DNA of 64,000 bases from an uncultured Oscillospiraceae bacterium (GTDB lineage Bacteria > Bacillota > Clostridia > Oscillospirales > Oscillospiraceae). Shown here one piece after another: positions 39,986 through 48,740 of the stretch. A program made the translations under genes and the position numbers. Under the pieces are notes generated by a model. That model did not search any database, had not been told where the DNA came from, and was given only the letters and a program-made list of their open reading frames with translations. How positions within the stretch are numbered: the first letter of the stretch is position 1; each line of letters starts with the position of its first letter. Location of the stretch: the NCBI GenBank assembly GCA_944386055.1, contig CALWZP010000009.1, positions 1 to 64,000 on the forward strand, written 5' to 3'.

Positions 39986-41764
39986 ATGACACAAAACCGC
40001 ACCCACACCTGTGGGGAACTGAGACTGGAGCATGTGGGCCAGACCGTCACCCTGGCGGGCTTCCTGGAGAACATCCGGGAGGTGGGCCAGAACCTGGCTT
40101 TCCTGGTCCTCCGGGACTTCTACGGAGTGACCCAGGTGGTCATCGAGACCGAGGAGATGCTCGCCGCCGTGAAGGGAGTAAACAAGGAGTCCGCCCTTCG
40201 GGTCACCGGCACCGTCCGGGAGCGGGACTCCAAAAACCCCAAGCTGCCCACCGGAGACATCGAGGTGGTGCCCACCGAGATCAAGGTGCTGGGCCGCTGC
40301 CGCCACAACGAGCTGCCCTTCCCCATCCGCCGCAGCCGGGAGGCGGACGAGTCCCAGCGGCTGAAATACCGCTACCTGGACCTGCGCAACCCCGAGGTGA
40401 AGGACAACATCGTCCTGCGCTGCCAGGTGGTCTCCGCCCTGCGCGCCGCCATGGCGGCGGAGGGCTTCCTGGAGATCACCACCCCCATCCTCACCGCCTC
40501 CAGCCCCGAGGGGGCCCGGGACTACCTGGTGCCCAGCCGCAAGCACCCCGGCAAGTTCTACGCCCTGCCCCAGGCGCCCCAGCAGTTCAAGCAGCTGCTC
40601 ATGGCCTCCGGCTTTGACCGCTATTTCCAGATCGCCCCCTGCTTCCGGGACGAGGATGCCCGGGGGGACCGCTCCCCCGGCGAGTTCTACCAGCTGGACA
40701 TGGAGATGGCCTTCGCCGACCAGGAGGATGTGTTCAGGGTGCTGGAGCGGGTGCTCCCCCCCATTTTCGCCAAGTACGGGAAGTACGACATCGCCTCCAC
40801 CGCCCCCTTCCGGCGCATCCCCTATCTGGACGCCATGGAGACCTACGGCTCGGACAAGCCCGACCTGCGCATCGACCTGACCGTGCGGGACGCCACCAAC
40901 CTGCTGGCGGACTGCGGCTTCGGACCCTTCGCGGAGGCGGTGGTGAAGGCGGTGCCGGTCACCGGCTTTGCCGCCACCCGGAAGCAGATCGACAAGCTGT
41001 GCGCCGATGTGGAGGTACAGACCGGGCAGAAGGCCTACTGGTTCCGCCTGGACGAGAACGGCGAGCTGGTGGGCGGGGTGTCCAAATTCCTCCAGGAGCG
41101 GAAGGAGGAGCTGATCTCCCATCTGGAGCTCGTCCCCGGCACCTTCGTGGGCCTGACCGCCGGGCCCCGGCTCACCGCCCAGAAGACCGCCGGCGTGCTG
41201 CGCGCCAAGCTGGGCCAGCTGTGCCCGGAGCACATGGACGCCCAGCGGTATGAGTTCTGCTGGATTGTGGACTTCCCCATGTACGAGATCGGCGAGGAAT
41301 CCGGCCAGCTGGAGTTCTGCCACAACCCCTTCTCCATGCCCAACGGCGGACTGGAGATCCTGAAGAGGGCCGCCGCGGGGGAAGTGGACCCCCTGAGCAT
41401 CACCGCCTATCAGTATGACCTGGTGTGCAACGGGGTGGAGCTCTCCTCCGGCGCGGTGCGCAACCACGACCCGGAGATCATGGTGGAGGCGTTCCAGCTG
41501 GTCCGCCTGGGTGAGGAGGATGTGAAGGCCAAGTTCCCCGCCCTCTATCACGCCTTCACCTACGGCGCGCCCCCCCACGCGGGCATCGCCCCGGGGGTGG
41601 ACCGGATGGTGATGCTCCTCTCCGGGGAGGAGTCCATCCGGGAGGTCATCCCCTTCCCCATGAACAAGAACGCCCAGGACCTGATGATGGGCGCGCCCGG
41701 CGTGGTGACCCAGGCTCAGCTGGACGAACTGCACATCGCCGTCACCGAGACCGAGGAGGAGTGA
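39986..41764 (+). CDS. aspS: Aspartyl-tRNA synthetase
   Basis: The bacterial-type class II synthetase has 592 residues. The N-terminal OB-fold anticodon domain is followed by the catalytic core with SPEGARDYLVPSR and LPQAPQQFKQLLM, motif 2 CFRDEDARGDRSPGEFYQLDMEM, the GAD insertion domain (about 285-420) and motif 3 GVDRMVMLLSGEESIREVI. The ATG at 39986 (AAAGGTGAG 9 bp upstream) is preferred to a GTG four codons earlier. hisS and aspS are commonly one T-box operon in Firmicutes; here 2.4 kb of duplicated genes and repeats separates them. Whether it discriminates against tRNA-Asn is not decided here. Confidence 0.95.
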   Translation: MTQNRTHTCGELRLEHVGQTVTLAGFLENIREVGQNLAFLVLRDFYGVTQVVIETEEMLAAVKGVNKESALRVTGTVRERDSKNPKLPTGDIEVVPTEIKVLGRCRHNELPFPIRRSREADESQRLKYRYLDLRNPEVKDNIVLRCQVVSALRAAMAAEGFLEITTPILTASSPEGARDYLVPSRKHPGKFYALPQAPQQFKQLLMASGFDRYFQIAPCFRDEDARGDRSPGEFYQLDMEMAFADQEDVFRVLERVLPPIFAKYGKYDIASTAPFRRIPYLDAMETYGSDKPDLRIDLTVRDATNLLADCGFGPFAEAVVKAVPVTGFAATRKQIDKLCADVEVQTGQKAYWFRLDENGELVGGVSKFLQERKEELISHLELVPGTFVGLTAGPRLTAQKTAGVLRAKLGQLCPEHMDAQRYEFCWIVDFPMYEIGEESGQLEFCHNPFSMPNGGLEILKRAAAGEVDPLSITAYQYDLVCNGVELSSGAVRNHDPEIMVEAFQLVRLGEEDVKAKFPALYHAFTYGAPPHAGIAPGVDRMVMLLSGEESIREVIPFPMNKNAQDLMMGAPGVVTQAQLDELHIAVTETEEE

Positions 41765-42525
41765 CCCGCGCCCATCATCCGGGGTCCCCCGCCTGAGCCC
41801 AGCGCCAGCGGCTCAGGCGGGGAGAGGTGGCGCAGTGAAACGAGTGAGCTTTCCCGTTCACGGGGAATCGAAGGATGTGGAACTCGCGCCGACGAGTCCG
41901 TGTGGGGTTCCCTGACCTTTGTGGGAGCGCTTCCCAGGCCTGTCTGAAATTTCTGATTCCTGCGTAGGGGCCGATATCCCCATCGGCCCGCCATCCCCCT
42001 AAAACCTCCCTTGAAAAGGGAGGTGGCACGGCGAAGCCGTGACGGAGGGTTTCTTCCCCCGTCCTTCTCCGCGGCCCCGGCAGGAGACGAGAAACCCCCA
42101 GTCACCGCCTGACGGCGGCGACAGCCCCCTTTTCAAGGGGGCTTGGACGATCTCGCCCGCCGATTCCGGCCCCTTTGTAGGGGCGCTTCCCAGACCCGCC
42201 CGCATCCTGCACCCCGCCCCAGTTCCCCGCCATGGTAAGGCGCTCCCCCGTCGGGCGCACCGGGGAAACAATCCCCGCCAGGGGGCGGCAGCAGGCGGGA
42301 GAGAGTTCATCCGATTTTGCTGCGCCGAAGGGAGCGGTATCCGCCCCCAGGTCATCATGAAAGGAGATTCTTAAGAACCATGGGTTCTTAAGCGCGTCTT
42401 TGGTTCCTTTCTGCGCGCGCAGAAAGGAACTCGCCCTCAGGCGAAACACAGTACAAGCCTCAGGGCCGCGGACCGCCCGCAGGAAAAGTGCCATCACCCG
42501 CCGCCAGGACCTCGGACCTTTGATA
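41765..42525. repeat. Gene-less interval with composite repeat copy C
   Basis: The repeat runs 42001-42446. Module 1 (42001-42145) begins ACCTCCCTTGAAAAGGGAGG and ends CCCCCTTTTCAAGGGGG. A central part follows, then the 56-bp hairpin terminus AGCGCGTCTTTGG..CAGGCGAAA (42391-42446), preceded by the palindrome CTTAAGAACC..GGTTCTTAAG. It is about 90% identical to the copy at 52828-53273 in the same orientation. Positions 41765-42000 show no gene. Confidence 0.8.
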
Positions 42526-42570
42526 AAAAGAGGACGGACCGATGATTCGGTCCGTCCTCTTTTCTTTTTC
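42526..42570. terminator. Bidirectional terminator between repeat region and ricT
   Basis: A perfect 16-bp stem AAAAGAGGACGGACCG (42526-42541) with its complement (42548-42563). It is followed by TTCTTTTTC on the plus strand and a T-rich run on the minus strand. It ends the darA-holB-ricT operon. Confidence 0.92.
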
Positions 42571-43806
42571 TCATCCAGCCGGCTGCCCGCCGTCCCCCTG
42601 TTTTTTGGGGCGGCGGTGCCAGCGGCGCCTGCTGCGGGGTTTCTTCTCCCCGGCGGGCTTGTCCCCCTGGTCCTGGGGCTTGGGAGAGGCCGGCTTTTCC
42701 TCCGTCTGCTCCTGCCTGGGAGCGCCTGTCTGGCCCTCCCGGCGCTCGCCGCCCTTTCCTCCCCGGCCCCGGTGGTGCCGGCGGGAGCGGCTCTTCCCTT
42801 CCCCTTCCTTTTCCGGCGCAGAGAGCTCCTCCTGGAAAAAAGTCGTCTCCAGAGAGGCGGTGAACTCTTCCATCCCCTCCAGGGCGCGCTCCTCCTCCGG
42901 CGGCGTCTGGCGCAGATAGGCCAGCTGGGACAGCGGGGGCTCCACATAGCCCTCCGGCCGCTTTCCCTTTCCGTTGCGGATCACATTCAGCTCGCAGCTG
43001 TGATAGCACTTGGGGCTCTCCGGCGCACGGTCCAGGCGCACCTTCACCTGCTGGCGCAGCAGGCTCACCGAGGACACCGTCCCCGCGCCGTCCGGCGTCT
43101 CCACAAAGGACTCCACCTTGGGGCACTGCTTCACCAGCTCCTCATAGGCCTCCTGCTCATACTTCAGGCAGCACATCAGCCGGCCGCAGGTGCCCGAGAT
43201 CTTGGTGGGGTTGAGGGACAGGCTCTGGGTCTTGGCCATCTTGATGGAGACGGGCTGAAATTCATCCAGAAAGCTGGCGCAGCAGAAGGGCCGGCCGCAG
43301 ATGCCAAGGCCCCCCAGCATCTTCGCCTCGTCCCGGACCCCGATCTGCCGCAGCTCGATGCGGGCGTGGAGGGTGCCGGCCAGGTCCTTTACCAGGGCGC
43401 GGAAGTCCACCCGCTCCTCCGAGGTGAAGAAAAAGAGGATCTTGTTCCCCTCGAAGCTGTACTCCACCTCCACCAGCTTCATATCCAGTCCGTGGTGGCG
43501 GATCTTTTCCTCGCAGATGCGGAACGCCCGGCGCTCCTTCTCCCGGTTCTGCTCCACCGTCTGGATATCCTCCGGAGTGGCCAGCCGTACCACAGGGCGC
43601 AGGGGCTGTACCACGGCGGTGTCCTCCACCTCCGTATTCCCCGACACACACTGGCCGAATTCCATGCCCCGGGCGGTCTCCACCACCACCTGATCTCCGG
43701 GCTGGAGGACGAGGCCGCAGGGATCAAAGTAGTACTGCTTTCCGCCGCCCTTGAAATGAATGGTCACGATTTCTGTCACAGAGTATTCCTCCGAATTCTG
43801 AATCAT
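42571..43806 (-). CDS. ricT: RicT (YaaT/PSP1) with long basic C-terminal tail
   Basis: The 411-residue protein has the PSP1 domain over the first 275 residues. The Cys motifs GICGRPFCCASF and CGRLMCCLKYE match the Fe-S ligands of the RicA-RicF-RicT complex, which in Bacillus stimulates RNase Y maturation of mRNAs and affects sporulation. The last 110 residues are low-complexity Arg/Lys/Glu/Pro (RSRRHHRGRGGKGG, RSRRRWHRRPKKQ), well beyond the usual family length, and may bind RNA. The start overlaps the holB stop (ATGA). No yabA follows. Confidence 0.92.
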   Translation of the reverse strand: MIQNSEEYSVTEIVTIHFKGGGKQYYFDPCGLVLQPGDQVVVETARGMEFGQCVSGNTEVEDTAVVQPLRPVVRLATPEDIQTVEQNREKERRAFRICEEKIRHHGLDMKLVEVEYSFEGNKILFFFTSEERVDFRALVKDLAGTLHARIELRQIGVRDEAKMLGGLGICGRPFCCASFLDEFQPVSIKMAKTQSLSLNPTKISGTCGRLMCCLKYEQEAYEELVKQCPKVESFVETPDGAGTVSSVSLLRQQVKVRLDRAPESPKCYHSCELNVIRNGKGKRPEGYVEPPLSQLAYLRQTPPEEERALEGMEEFTASLETTFFQEELSAPEKEGEGKSRSRRHHRGRGGKGGERREGQTGAPRQEQTEEKPASPKPQDQGDKPAGEKKPRSRRRWHRRPKKQGDGGQPAG

Positions 43807-44747
43807 TGTGGGGTCTGGGACAGCTGGGCGCACAGCCAGCCGGCCAGATGCCCCGGCGCCGCGTTGAAGCCGCAGGCGGCCTGAAGCGGACGCAGTCCCT
43901 GAATGCAGGCCATCCACCGGCGGCGCTGCCCCTCGCTCCGGCCCGGGCACTCCAGGCGGCGCGCCAGCTCGCCGATCAGCGCGGACAGCAGACGCTCCAT
44001 CCGCTCCCGCTCCCATTTTTCCATGGACGCCGTCAGCTCCATCCGGCCCAGCTCATCGCCGGACTCCACGGTGTCCGCCAGGCGGACTGCCAGGTCCAGA
44101 AGCTCCCGCTCCTCCTCGCCGCCGCCGTCGAGCTCCGCCACGGCGCGGCCCAGGATACCGCCGCAGCGCAGGGCTGCCGCGGCCGTTTCCTCCGCCGGCA
44201 GCTGGGGAAACCGGGCGCGCAGCCACGCCTCCCCCTCCCGCCGGTCCACCGGGGCCAGGCGCAGCACCTCGCACCGGGAGCGCACGGTGGGCAGCAGCTC
44301 GTCCTCCGACTCGGCCAGCAGAAGAAAGGCCGCATAGGGCGGCCCCTCCTCCAGCAGCTTCAGCATGGCGTTCTGTGCGCTGGCGTTCATGGTCCCGGCA
44401 TTTTGGATGAGATAGACCTTCCTCGCCCCCTCATTGGGGCGGATATAGGCGTCGGCACGCATCTGGCGGATCTGGGCCACCGTCAGGTCCTTTCCCTTCT
44501 CCCCCTCCACCGTGATGATGTCTGGGTGGATGCCCGCCTCCGCCTTATGGCAGGCGGGACAGGTCCCGCAGGGACGGGGCTCCGGTCCGGTACACACCAT
44601 GGCTGCCGATAAAAGAGAGGCCAGCGTCCTCTTTCCCGATCCCGGGGGACCGGAGAGGATATAGGCGTGGGACAGTCCCCTGCCCCGGCTCTGGGCCGCC
44701 AGACGCTCCTTGATGGCCGGATTGCCCGCCAGCGCCTTCCACTCCAT
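43803..44747 (-). CDS. holB: DNA polymerase III delta' subunit
   Basis: The 314-residue clamp-loader subunit has a P-loop SGPPGSGKRT, a zinc module (CGTCPACHKAEAG with an upstream Cys), and the sensor region NAMLKLLEEGPPYAAFLLLAES. It belongs to the clamp loader that puts the DnaN ring on DNA. It is coupled to ricT (ATGA) and to darA upstream (the darA TGA overlaps its ATG by one base; a GTG one codon earlier is also possible). This is the conserved yaaQ-holB-yaaT order. Confidence 0.93.
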   Translation of the reverse strand: MEWKALAGNPAIKERLAAQSRGRGLSHAYILSGPPGSGKRTLASLLSAAMVCTGPEPRPCGTCPACHKAEAGIHPDIITVEGEKGKDLTVAQIRQMRADAYIRPNEGARKVYLIQNAGTMNASAQNAMLKLLEEGPPYAAFLLLAESEDELLPTVRSRCEVLRLAPVDRREGEAWLRARFPQLPAEETAAAALRCGGILGRAVAELDGGGEEERELLDLAVRLADTVESGDELGRMELTASMEKWERERMERLLSALIGELARRLECPGRSEGQRRRWMACIQGLRPLQAACGFNAAPGHLAGWLCAQLSQTPQ

Positions 44748-45070
44748 CACACCCGCTCAAACCGGTCGATATCCACCACAAAGATGGTGGCTCCGCCCAC
44801 GGTGACCTCCACCGGCATACTGGGATAATAGCCATAGCTCATCTCGGTGGTGGTGGGGATCATCTGCTTGCGGCTGTGGGACTGCTCCTTGATGATGTCG
44901 ATCACCGTCTGGACCCGCTCCTCATCCACACCGATCAAGATGGTGACATTGCCGGCCATCAGAAAGCCGCCGGTGGTGCTGAGCTTCGTGGATGAAAATC
45001 CCTTTTTGGTCAGCGCCTGGGTCACCGCCGAGGCGTCGTCCCGATTCACAATGGCAATGATCAATTTCAT
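44747..45070 (-). CDS. darA: DarA/YaaQ PII-like cyclic-di-AMP receptor
   Basis: The 107-residue PII-like protein carries the family motifs MKLIIAIVNRDDASAV, TKKGFSSTKLSTTGGFLMAGNVTILIGVD and SYGYYPSMPVEVTVGGATIFVVDID. DarA trimers bind cyclic di-AMP; the downstream target is not settled. The ATG at 45070 follows GGAGGG; a longer upstream frame covers the promoter. It is the first gene of darA-holB-ricT. Confidence 0.94.
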   Translation of the reverse strand: MKLIIAIVNRDDASAVTQALTKKGFSSTKLSTTGGFLMAGNVTILIGVDEERVQTVIDIIKEQSHSRKQMIPTTTEMSYGYYPSMPVEVTVGGATIFVVDIDRFERV

Positions 45071-45170
45071 ATCCAATCCCTCCTGACTGTGAGACTGCGC
45101 CGGGTCATTCCCGGCGGCCGTGTCCGCGGATGCGCTGGGGCAGACTGCGTCCAGCATACATGGTACCCAT

Positions 45171-45199
45171 ATTATACTTCATCTTCCCGGAATATGCGA
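45171..45199 (-). promoter_or_regulatory. Probable promoter of darA-holB-ricT
   Basis: A perfect TATAAT on the minus strand (complement of 45171-45176) with a weak TCGCAT 17 bp upstream. Just above it, GTTCCCCGGGAAAT (about 45211-45224) resembles the Noc-binding palindrome. Confidence 0.5.
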
Positions 45200-45255
45200 G
45201 TGTTTTTTTCGTTCCCCGGGAAATTTCCGTCCATTTCAGGATAAAACAGACGGAA

Positions 45256-45283
45256 GGGGCAGCCAAACAGGCTGCCCCTCCCG
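45256..45283 (-). terminator. Terminator of the rpmH-jag operon
   Basis: On the minus strand the stem GGGGCAGCC/GGCTGCCCC (45256-45264 with 45270-45278) is followed by TTCCGTCTGTTTTAT. Confidence 0.8.
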
Positions 45284-45296
45284 GGTCTTTTCTTGG

Positions 45297-46082
45297 TCAG
45301 CGGTGTTCGCCGGGGGCATAGGCCACCACGGTGCGGCGGTTGGGCTCGGTCCCGGTGGAATAGGTGGTCACATCGGGATAGTCCTGCAGCGCGGTGTGGA
45401 TCACATGGCGCTCATAGGCGTTCATGGGCTCCAGGGTCATGTTCCGGCGGAACTTCACCGCCTTGCCCGCCATCTTCACCGCCAGGCGCTGGAGGGACTC
45501 CTCCCGCTTGGCCCGGTAGTGCTCGGCGTCGATCTGCACCCGCACCCGCTTGGTCAGGCCGCGGTTGACGGCATAGCTGGTGAGCTGCTGGATGGCGTCC
45601 AGAGTCTCCCCCCGGCGGCCGATGACGGCCCCCAGGCCGGAACCCACCAGCTCCACCTTGTAGCTGCCCTCCTCCGTCCGGGTGATGACGGGCCGGGCGG
45701 AAACCTCCATGTGGGCCAGCAGGCCGGTGAGGAACGCCTCGATCTTTTCCGCCATGGGTTCATTTCCCACATCCTCGGCGGAGGGCTGCTCCTCCCGGAC
45801 AGGGGCGTCAGGAATCTCTTCCTCCTGATCCAGGACGGCCGCCACGGTCACCTTTTCCTCCGCGGCCACGAATTTTTCCTGGGGCGCGGGCTCCTCCGCC
45901 TTATCGGGGACCTCATAGGTCACCCGCACCTTGGCGGGGCTGCTGCCCAGGCCCAAAAATCCGGACTTTGCCCGGTCGATAATCTCCACCGACACATCGT
46001 CCCGGTCCATTCCCAGTTCCCGCAGGGCGGCCTGAACGGCCTCGTCCTCGGTGCGTCCGGTGGTCTCGATCCACTTCAACAT
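45297..46082 (-). CDS. khpB: Jag/KhpB RNA-binding protein
   Basis: The 261-residue protein has the Jag-N domain (1-50), an acidic linker (about 65-115), a KH domain with LVGSGLGAVIGRRGETLDAIQQLTSY (GRRG loop), and a C-terminal R3H domain (PMNAYERHVIHTALQDYPDVTTYSTGTEPNRR). KhpB with KhpA binds RNA and affects elongation and division in streptococci. The ATG at 46082 is placed 11 bp after AAAGGAG; a GTG four codons upstream touches the ribosome site. It follows yidC by 38 bp. Confidence 0.93.
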   Translation of the reverse strand: MLKWIETTGRTEDEAVQAALRELGMDRDDVSVEIIDRAKSGFLGLGSSPAKVRVTYEVPDKAEEPAPQEKFVAAEEKVTVAAVLDQEEEIPDAPVREEQPSAEDVGNEPMAEKIEAFLTGLLAHMEVSARPVITRTEEGSYKVELVGSGLGAVIGRRGETLDAIQQLTSYAVNRGLTKRVRVQIDAEHYRAKREESLQRLAVKMAGKAVKFRRNMTLEPMNAYERHVIHTALQDYPDVTTYSTGTEPNRRTVVAYAPGEHR

Positions 46083-46120
46083 ATCGCGATTCACTCCTTT
46101 ATCGGTGAGTTCCCGTTATC

Positions 46121-47542
46121 TCAGATCTCTTCCACTTCCTCGTCGTCAGAGGTCTTCTTCTTTTCGGTGCGTTTGCCGGGGTCCTCCTCCTGGGCCTCTT
46201 CGCCGTCCGCAGAGCCGGCGGCTTCCTCCTGAAGATCCTGTTCCGCTTCCATTGCGGGCTCCTCTGCAGGGGTGGACTCCTCCGCAGGCTCCAGGGCGGC
46301 GGGCTCCTCCGCGGCGGCGATGGCCTCCTGCCCGGTCAGGACGGTGTCCTCCTCAGGGACAGCCTCCTCCTCGGGTGCGGGGTCCTTGCCGGGCAGATCG
46401 GCGATGGGGGCGGCGTTGATATCCCGGTAGGGAGTCACACCGCCGAATCGGTTGGGATCATAGGAGCGTCCCCGAGCATAGGGCCGGATGCCCACCCGGC
46501 CCTCCTCGGTGGTGGACGCCTTTTTCTTGGCGGGCTTGGCGGCGTGCGGCTTGCGCTTGCCCTTGTTCTTCTTGGCCTCCTCCTGTTCCGCGGCGATGCG
46601 GGCGGCGCGTTCCTCTTTCTGGCGCTTGATCTCTTCCTTCTCCAGACGCTCCTGCTCCTCCCGGGCGGCGGCGGCACGCTCGTAATCCTTCTTCAGGATC
46701 TTGCTGCAGATCAGCTCCTGCAGCATGGTGAACACGCTGTTGGCGATCCAGTATACGCACAGGCCGGCGGGCATCACGAAGCCGATCCACAGGGACATGA
46801 TGGGCATGATGAACATCATCTGCCGGGTCATGCGGTCGGCCTGGCTGTTGCCGGTGGGCTGGTTCTTGTTCAGCTTGTTGGTCTTCTGGCTCACCCACAT
46901 AGACAGGAAGCTCAGGGCGGTGGATACCAGCACCAGGAACAGAAGGCCGAAGTTCTCTCCCCAGGTCATGGGCTGGGTCCAGAATTTCCAGTTTGGGATC
47001 TGGGACAGATCAATACCCAAAAAGTCGAAGTTCATGCTGAACACGCCGGCACCCGCGTCGCCCAGAGCAGTCTTGACCGCAGCCAGTACCTCCGGGTCGT
47101 TCATGGCGCGGGCCATATAAATCTGGGGATAGGCGCCGGTGTTGGCCACCCCGGTAATCTCCGCGATGGTCTCAATCATATCCCGGGGGACATCCATCAG
47201 ATAGGAGATGGGTTCCCGGATGATGTAGTAGAGCAGGATCAGCACGATCATGGGCACCAGGGACCAGAGGCAGCCGCCCATGGGGTTGATGTGCTCCTTT
47301 TCATAGAGCTTTTGGATCTCTTGGTTGTACCGCGCCTTGTCCTTGCCGTACTGCTTCTGGATCTGCTGCATCTTTCCCTGCAGCAGGTTCATCTGGATCA
47401 TGCTCTTCTTTCCCTTCAGGGAAAAGTAGAACAGGATCACCTTGATGATCAGGGAGAAGGCGATCAGGGCCAGGCCGTAGCTGCTCAGAAAATCATAGAG
47501 GAACAGCAGCAGCGCGGAAAATGGGGTCAGGATCAATTCCAT
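46121..47542 (-). CDS. yidC: YidC/Oxa1/SpoIIIJ membrane insertase with acidic C-terminal extension
   Basis: The 473-residue protein has five membrane segments. The conserved core includes IIKVILFYF, the coiled cytoplasmic loop (KMQQIQKQYGKDKARYNQEIQKLYEKE), the PMGGCLWSLVPMIVLILLYY segment and MTRQMMFIMPIMSLWIGFVMPAGLCVYW. It inserts membrane proteins with or without SecYEG and, as SpoIIIJ, acts in sporulation. The last 190 residues are a charged low-complexity cytoplasmic tail, first Lys/Arg-rich then Glu/Ala/Pro-rich, unusually long for the family and possibly a ribosome contact. Confidence 0.94.
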   Translation of the reverse strand: MELILTPFSALLLFLYDFLSSYGLALIAFSLIIKVILFYFSLKGKKSMIQMNLLQGKMQQIQKQYGKDKARYNQEIQKLYEKEHINPMGGCLWSLVPMIVLILLYYIIREPISYLMDVPRDMIETIAEITGVANTGAYPQIYMARAMNDPEVLAAVKTALGDAGAGVFSMNFDFLGIDLSQIPNWKFWTQPMTWGENFGLLFLVLVSTALSFLSMWVSQKTNKLNKNQPTGNSQADRMTRQMMFIMPIMSLWIGFVMPAGLCVYWIANSVFTMLQELICSKILKKDYERAAAAREEQERLEKEEIKRQKEERAARIAAEQEEAKKNKGKRKPHAAKPAKKKASTTEEGRVGIRPYARGRSYDPNRFGGVTPYRDINAAPIADLPGKDPAPEEEAVPEEDTVLTGQEAIAAAEEPAALEPAEESTPAEEPAMEAEQDLQEEAAGSADGEEAQEEDPGKRTEKKKTSDDEEVEEI

Positions 47543-47575
47543 TCCGTTGATACCTCCAGGTGTTCCGGCACTCCG

Positions 47576-47794
47576 TCAGGGTACCGGGTCGTATTCAATG
47601 GACTTCTGCCGGTGAAAGGGATGGCATTTGGAAATTCGTCTCAGCGCCAGCCACCCGCCCTTCAGGGCGCCGTATTTCTCCACGGCCTCCAGGGCGTACT
47701 CCGAGCAGGTGGGGATGAAGCGGCAGCAGGGAGGGCGCATGGGAGAGATATACCCGCGGTAAAAGCGGATGAGCGCCAGCAATACGCGCTTCAC
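47576..47794 (-). CDS. yidD: Membrane protein insertion efficiency factor YidD
   Basis: The 72-residue protein has the family motif [35 protein letters not shown] and [10 protein letters not shown]. It acts at the inner face of the membrane with YidC. It starts with GTG overlapping the rnpA TGA by four bases. Confidence 0.94.
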   Translation of the reverse strand: MKRVLLALIRFYRGYISPMRPPCCRFIPTCSEYALEAVEKYGALKGGWLALRRISKCHPFHRQKSIEYDPVP

Positions 47795-48141
47795 GGCGTC
47801 TCCTCCTCCCGCAGCAGGTCCAGCCGCCTGGCCAGACGCAGCAGCGCGGTCTCCAGCTGGGCATAGCGGGCGCCGGCGGCCCTGGCGCGGGCCACAACCA
47901 CGATGTCGTATCCCTGGCGGAACCGGTCCTCGTGCAGACGATAGCTCTCCCGCAGCCGGCGGCGGACCCGGTTGCGCACCACGGCATGTCCCACCTTGGT
48001 GCCCACCGTCAGTCCCAGCCGGTTGTGCCCCAGCCGGTTTTTCCGGCAGTATACCGCCAGAAATGGATTTACCGCGGAGGTCCCCTTCTGGTACAGCCGC
48101 CGGAAATCACGATTCAGTTTCAGGGAGACCGTCTGCTTCAC
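47791..48141 (-). CDS. rnpA: Ribonuclease P protein component
   Basis: The 116-residue basic protein has the RNR motif [18 protein letters not shown] that binds RNase P RNA. The N-terminus [16 protein letters not shown] is typical. It starts with GTG. It lies about 100 bp downstream of rpmH in the conserved rpmH-rnpA-yidD-yidC-jag operon. A GC hairpin without a T-run (about 48180-48210) between rpmH and rnpA may lower expression relative to L34. Confidence 0.95.
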   Translation of the reverse strand: MKQTVSLKLNRDFRRLYQKGTSAVNPFLAVYCRKNRLGHNRLGLTVGTKVGHAVVRNRVRRRLRESYRLHEDRFRQGYDIVVVARARAAGARYAQLETALLRLARRLDLLREEETP

Positions 48142-48238
48142 CGTCCCCGCCCTCTCTCAAAGATGCTGCATATGCTTCGCAGGGGCGGCAGGATGTGCAT
48201 CCTCCGCCCCTTTCAGACGATATTTCCTTTCCGCCTCA

Positions 48239-48373
48239 TCAGTAGGTGAGACGAGCACGGCCCTTCGCGCGGCGGCGAGCCAGGACCTTGCGGCCGTTGG
48301 CAGTGGCCATACGCTTACGAAATCCATGCACCTTGGAGCGCTGACGCTTCTTGGGCTGATAGGTTCTCAGCAT
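48239..48373 (-). CDS. rpmH: Ribosomal protein L34
   Basis: The 44-residue gene is read from the minus strand and encodes [20 protein letters not shown] through to ARLTY with the family's [22 protein letters not shown] pattern. The start ATG follows GGTGTACCCCC, with AGGAGGTG upstream. It is the first gene of the operon and divergent from dnaA, as in most bacteria. Confidence 0.97.
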   Translation of the reverse strand: MLRTYQPKKRQRSKVHGFRKRMATANGRKVLARRRAKGRARLTY

Positions 48374-48489
48374 GGGGGTACACCTCCTGTACTCAATCTC
48401 GGACGGGACGGCCCGTCCGACTCCACAACAGTCCGGAAAGAGACTGCGGTCGTCACAATGAAATGTCCGCAGGGTGCGGAACGGTTGAT

Positions 48490-48519
48490 ATTATATCGTA
48501 AGGTGCAAACCCCTGTCAA
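48490..48519 (-). promoter_or_regulatory. Promoter of rpmH operon
   Basis: Minus strand TTGACA (48514-48519), 18-bp spacer, TATAAT (48490-48495), giving a leader of about 110 nt. The rest of 48374-48740 holds a DnaA-box-like TTCTCCACA near 48600 and the dnaA promoter; no gene is seen. Confidence 0.85.
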
Positions 48520-48635
48520 CACCCATTTTCTCAGGAGAAATCATCTTTTTTCCCTGCCGGGAAAAGAACCACTACATTTTGTGCTTTCAATCCTTTTTCT
48601 CCACAAGGCCGTTGATATTTTCCCCGGCCTTTCCC

Positions 48636-48664
48636 TTGCGGCAGAGCGCTGTTTATGATATAAT
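48636..48664 (+). promoter_or_regulatory. Promoter of dnaA
   Basis: TTGCGG (48636-48641), 17-bp spacer, TATAAT (48659-48664), about 70 bp before the dnaA ATG. Confidence 0.82.
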
Positions 48665-48740
48665 TAGTTAGTTCTGCCACAAGCACTTTTCCGGCCTTTT
48701 CCGCCGGCCTTTTGACCTGAAATACCAAAGGGGAGCTTCT

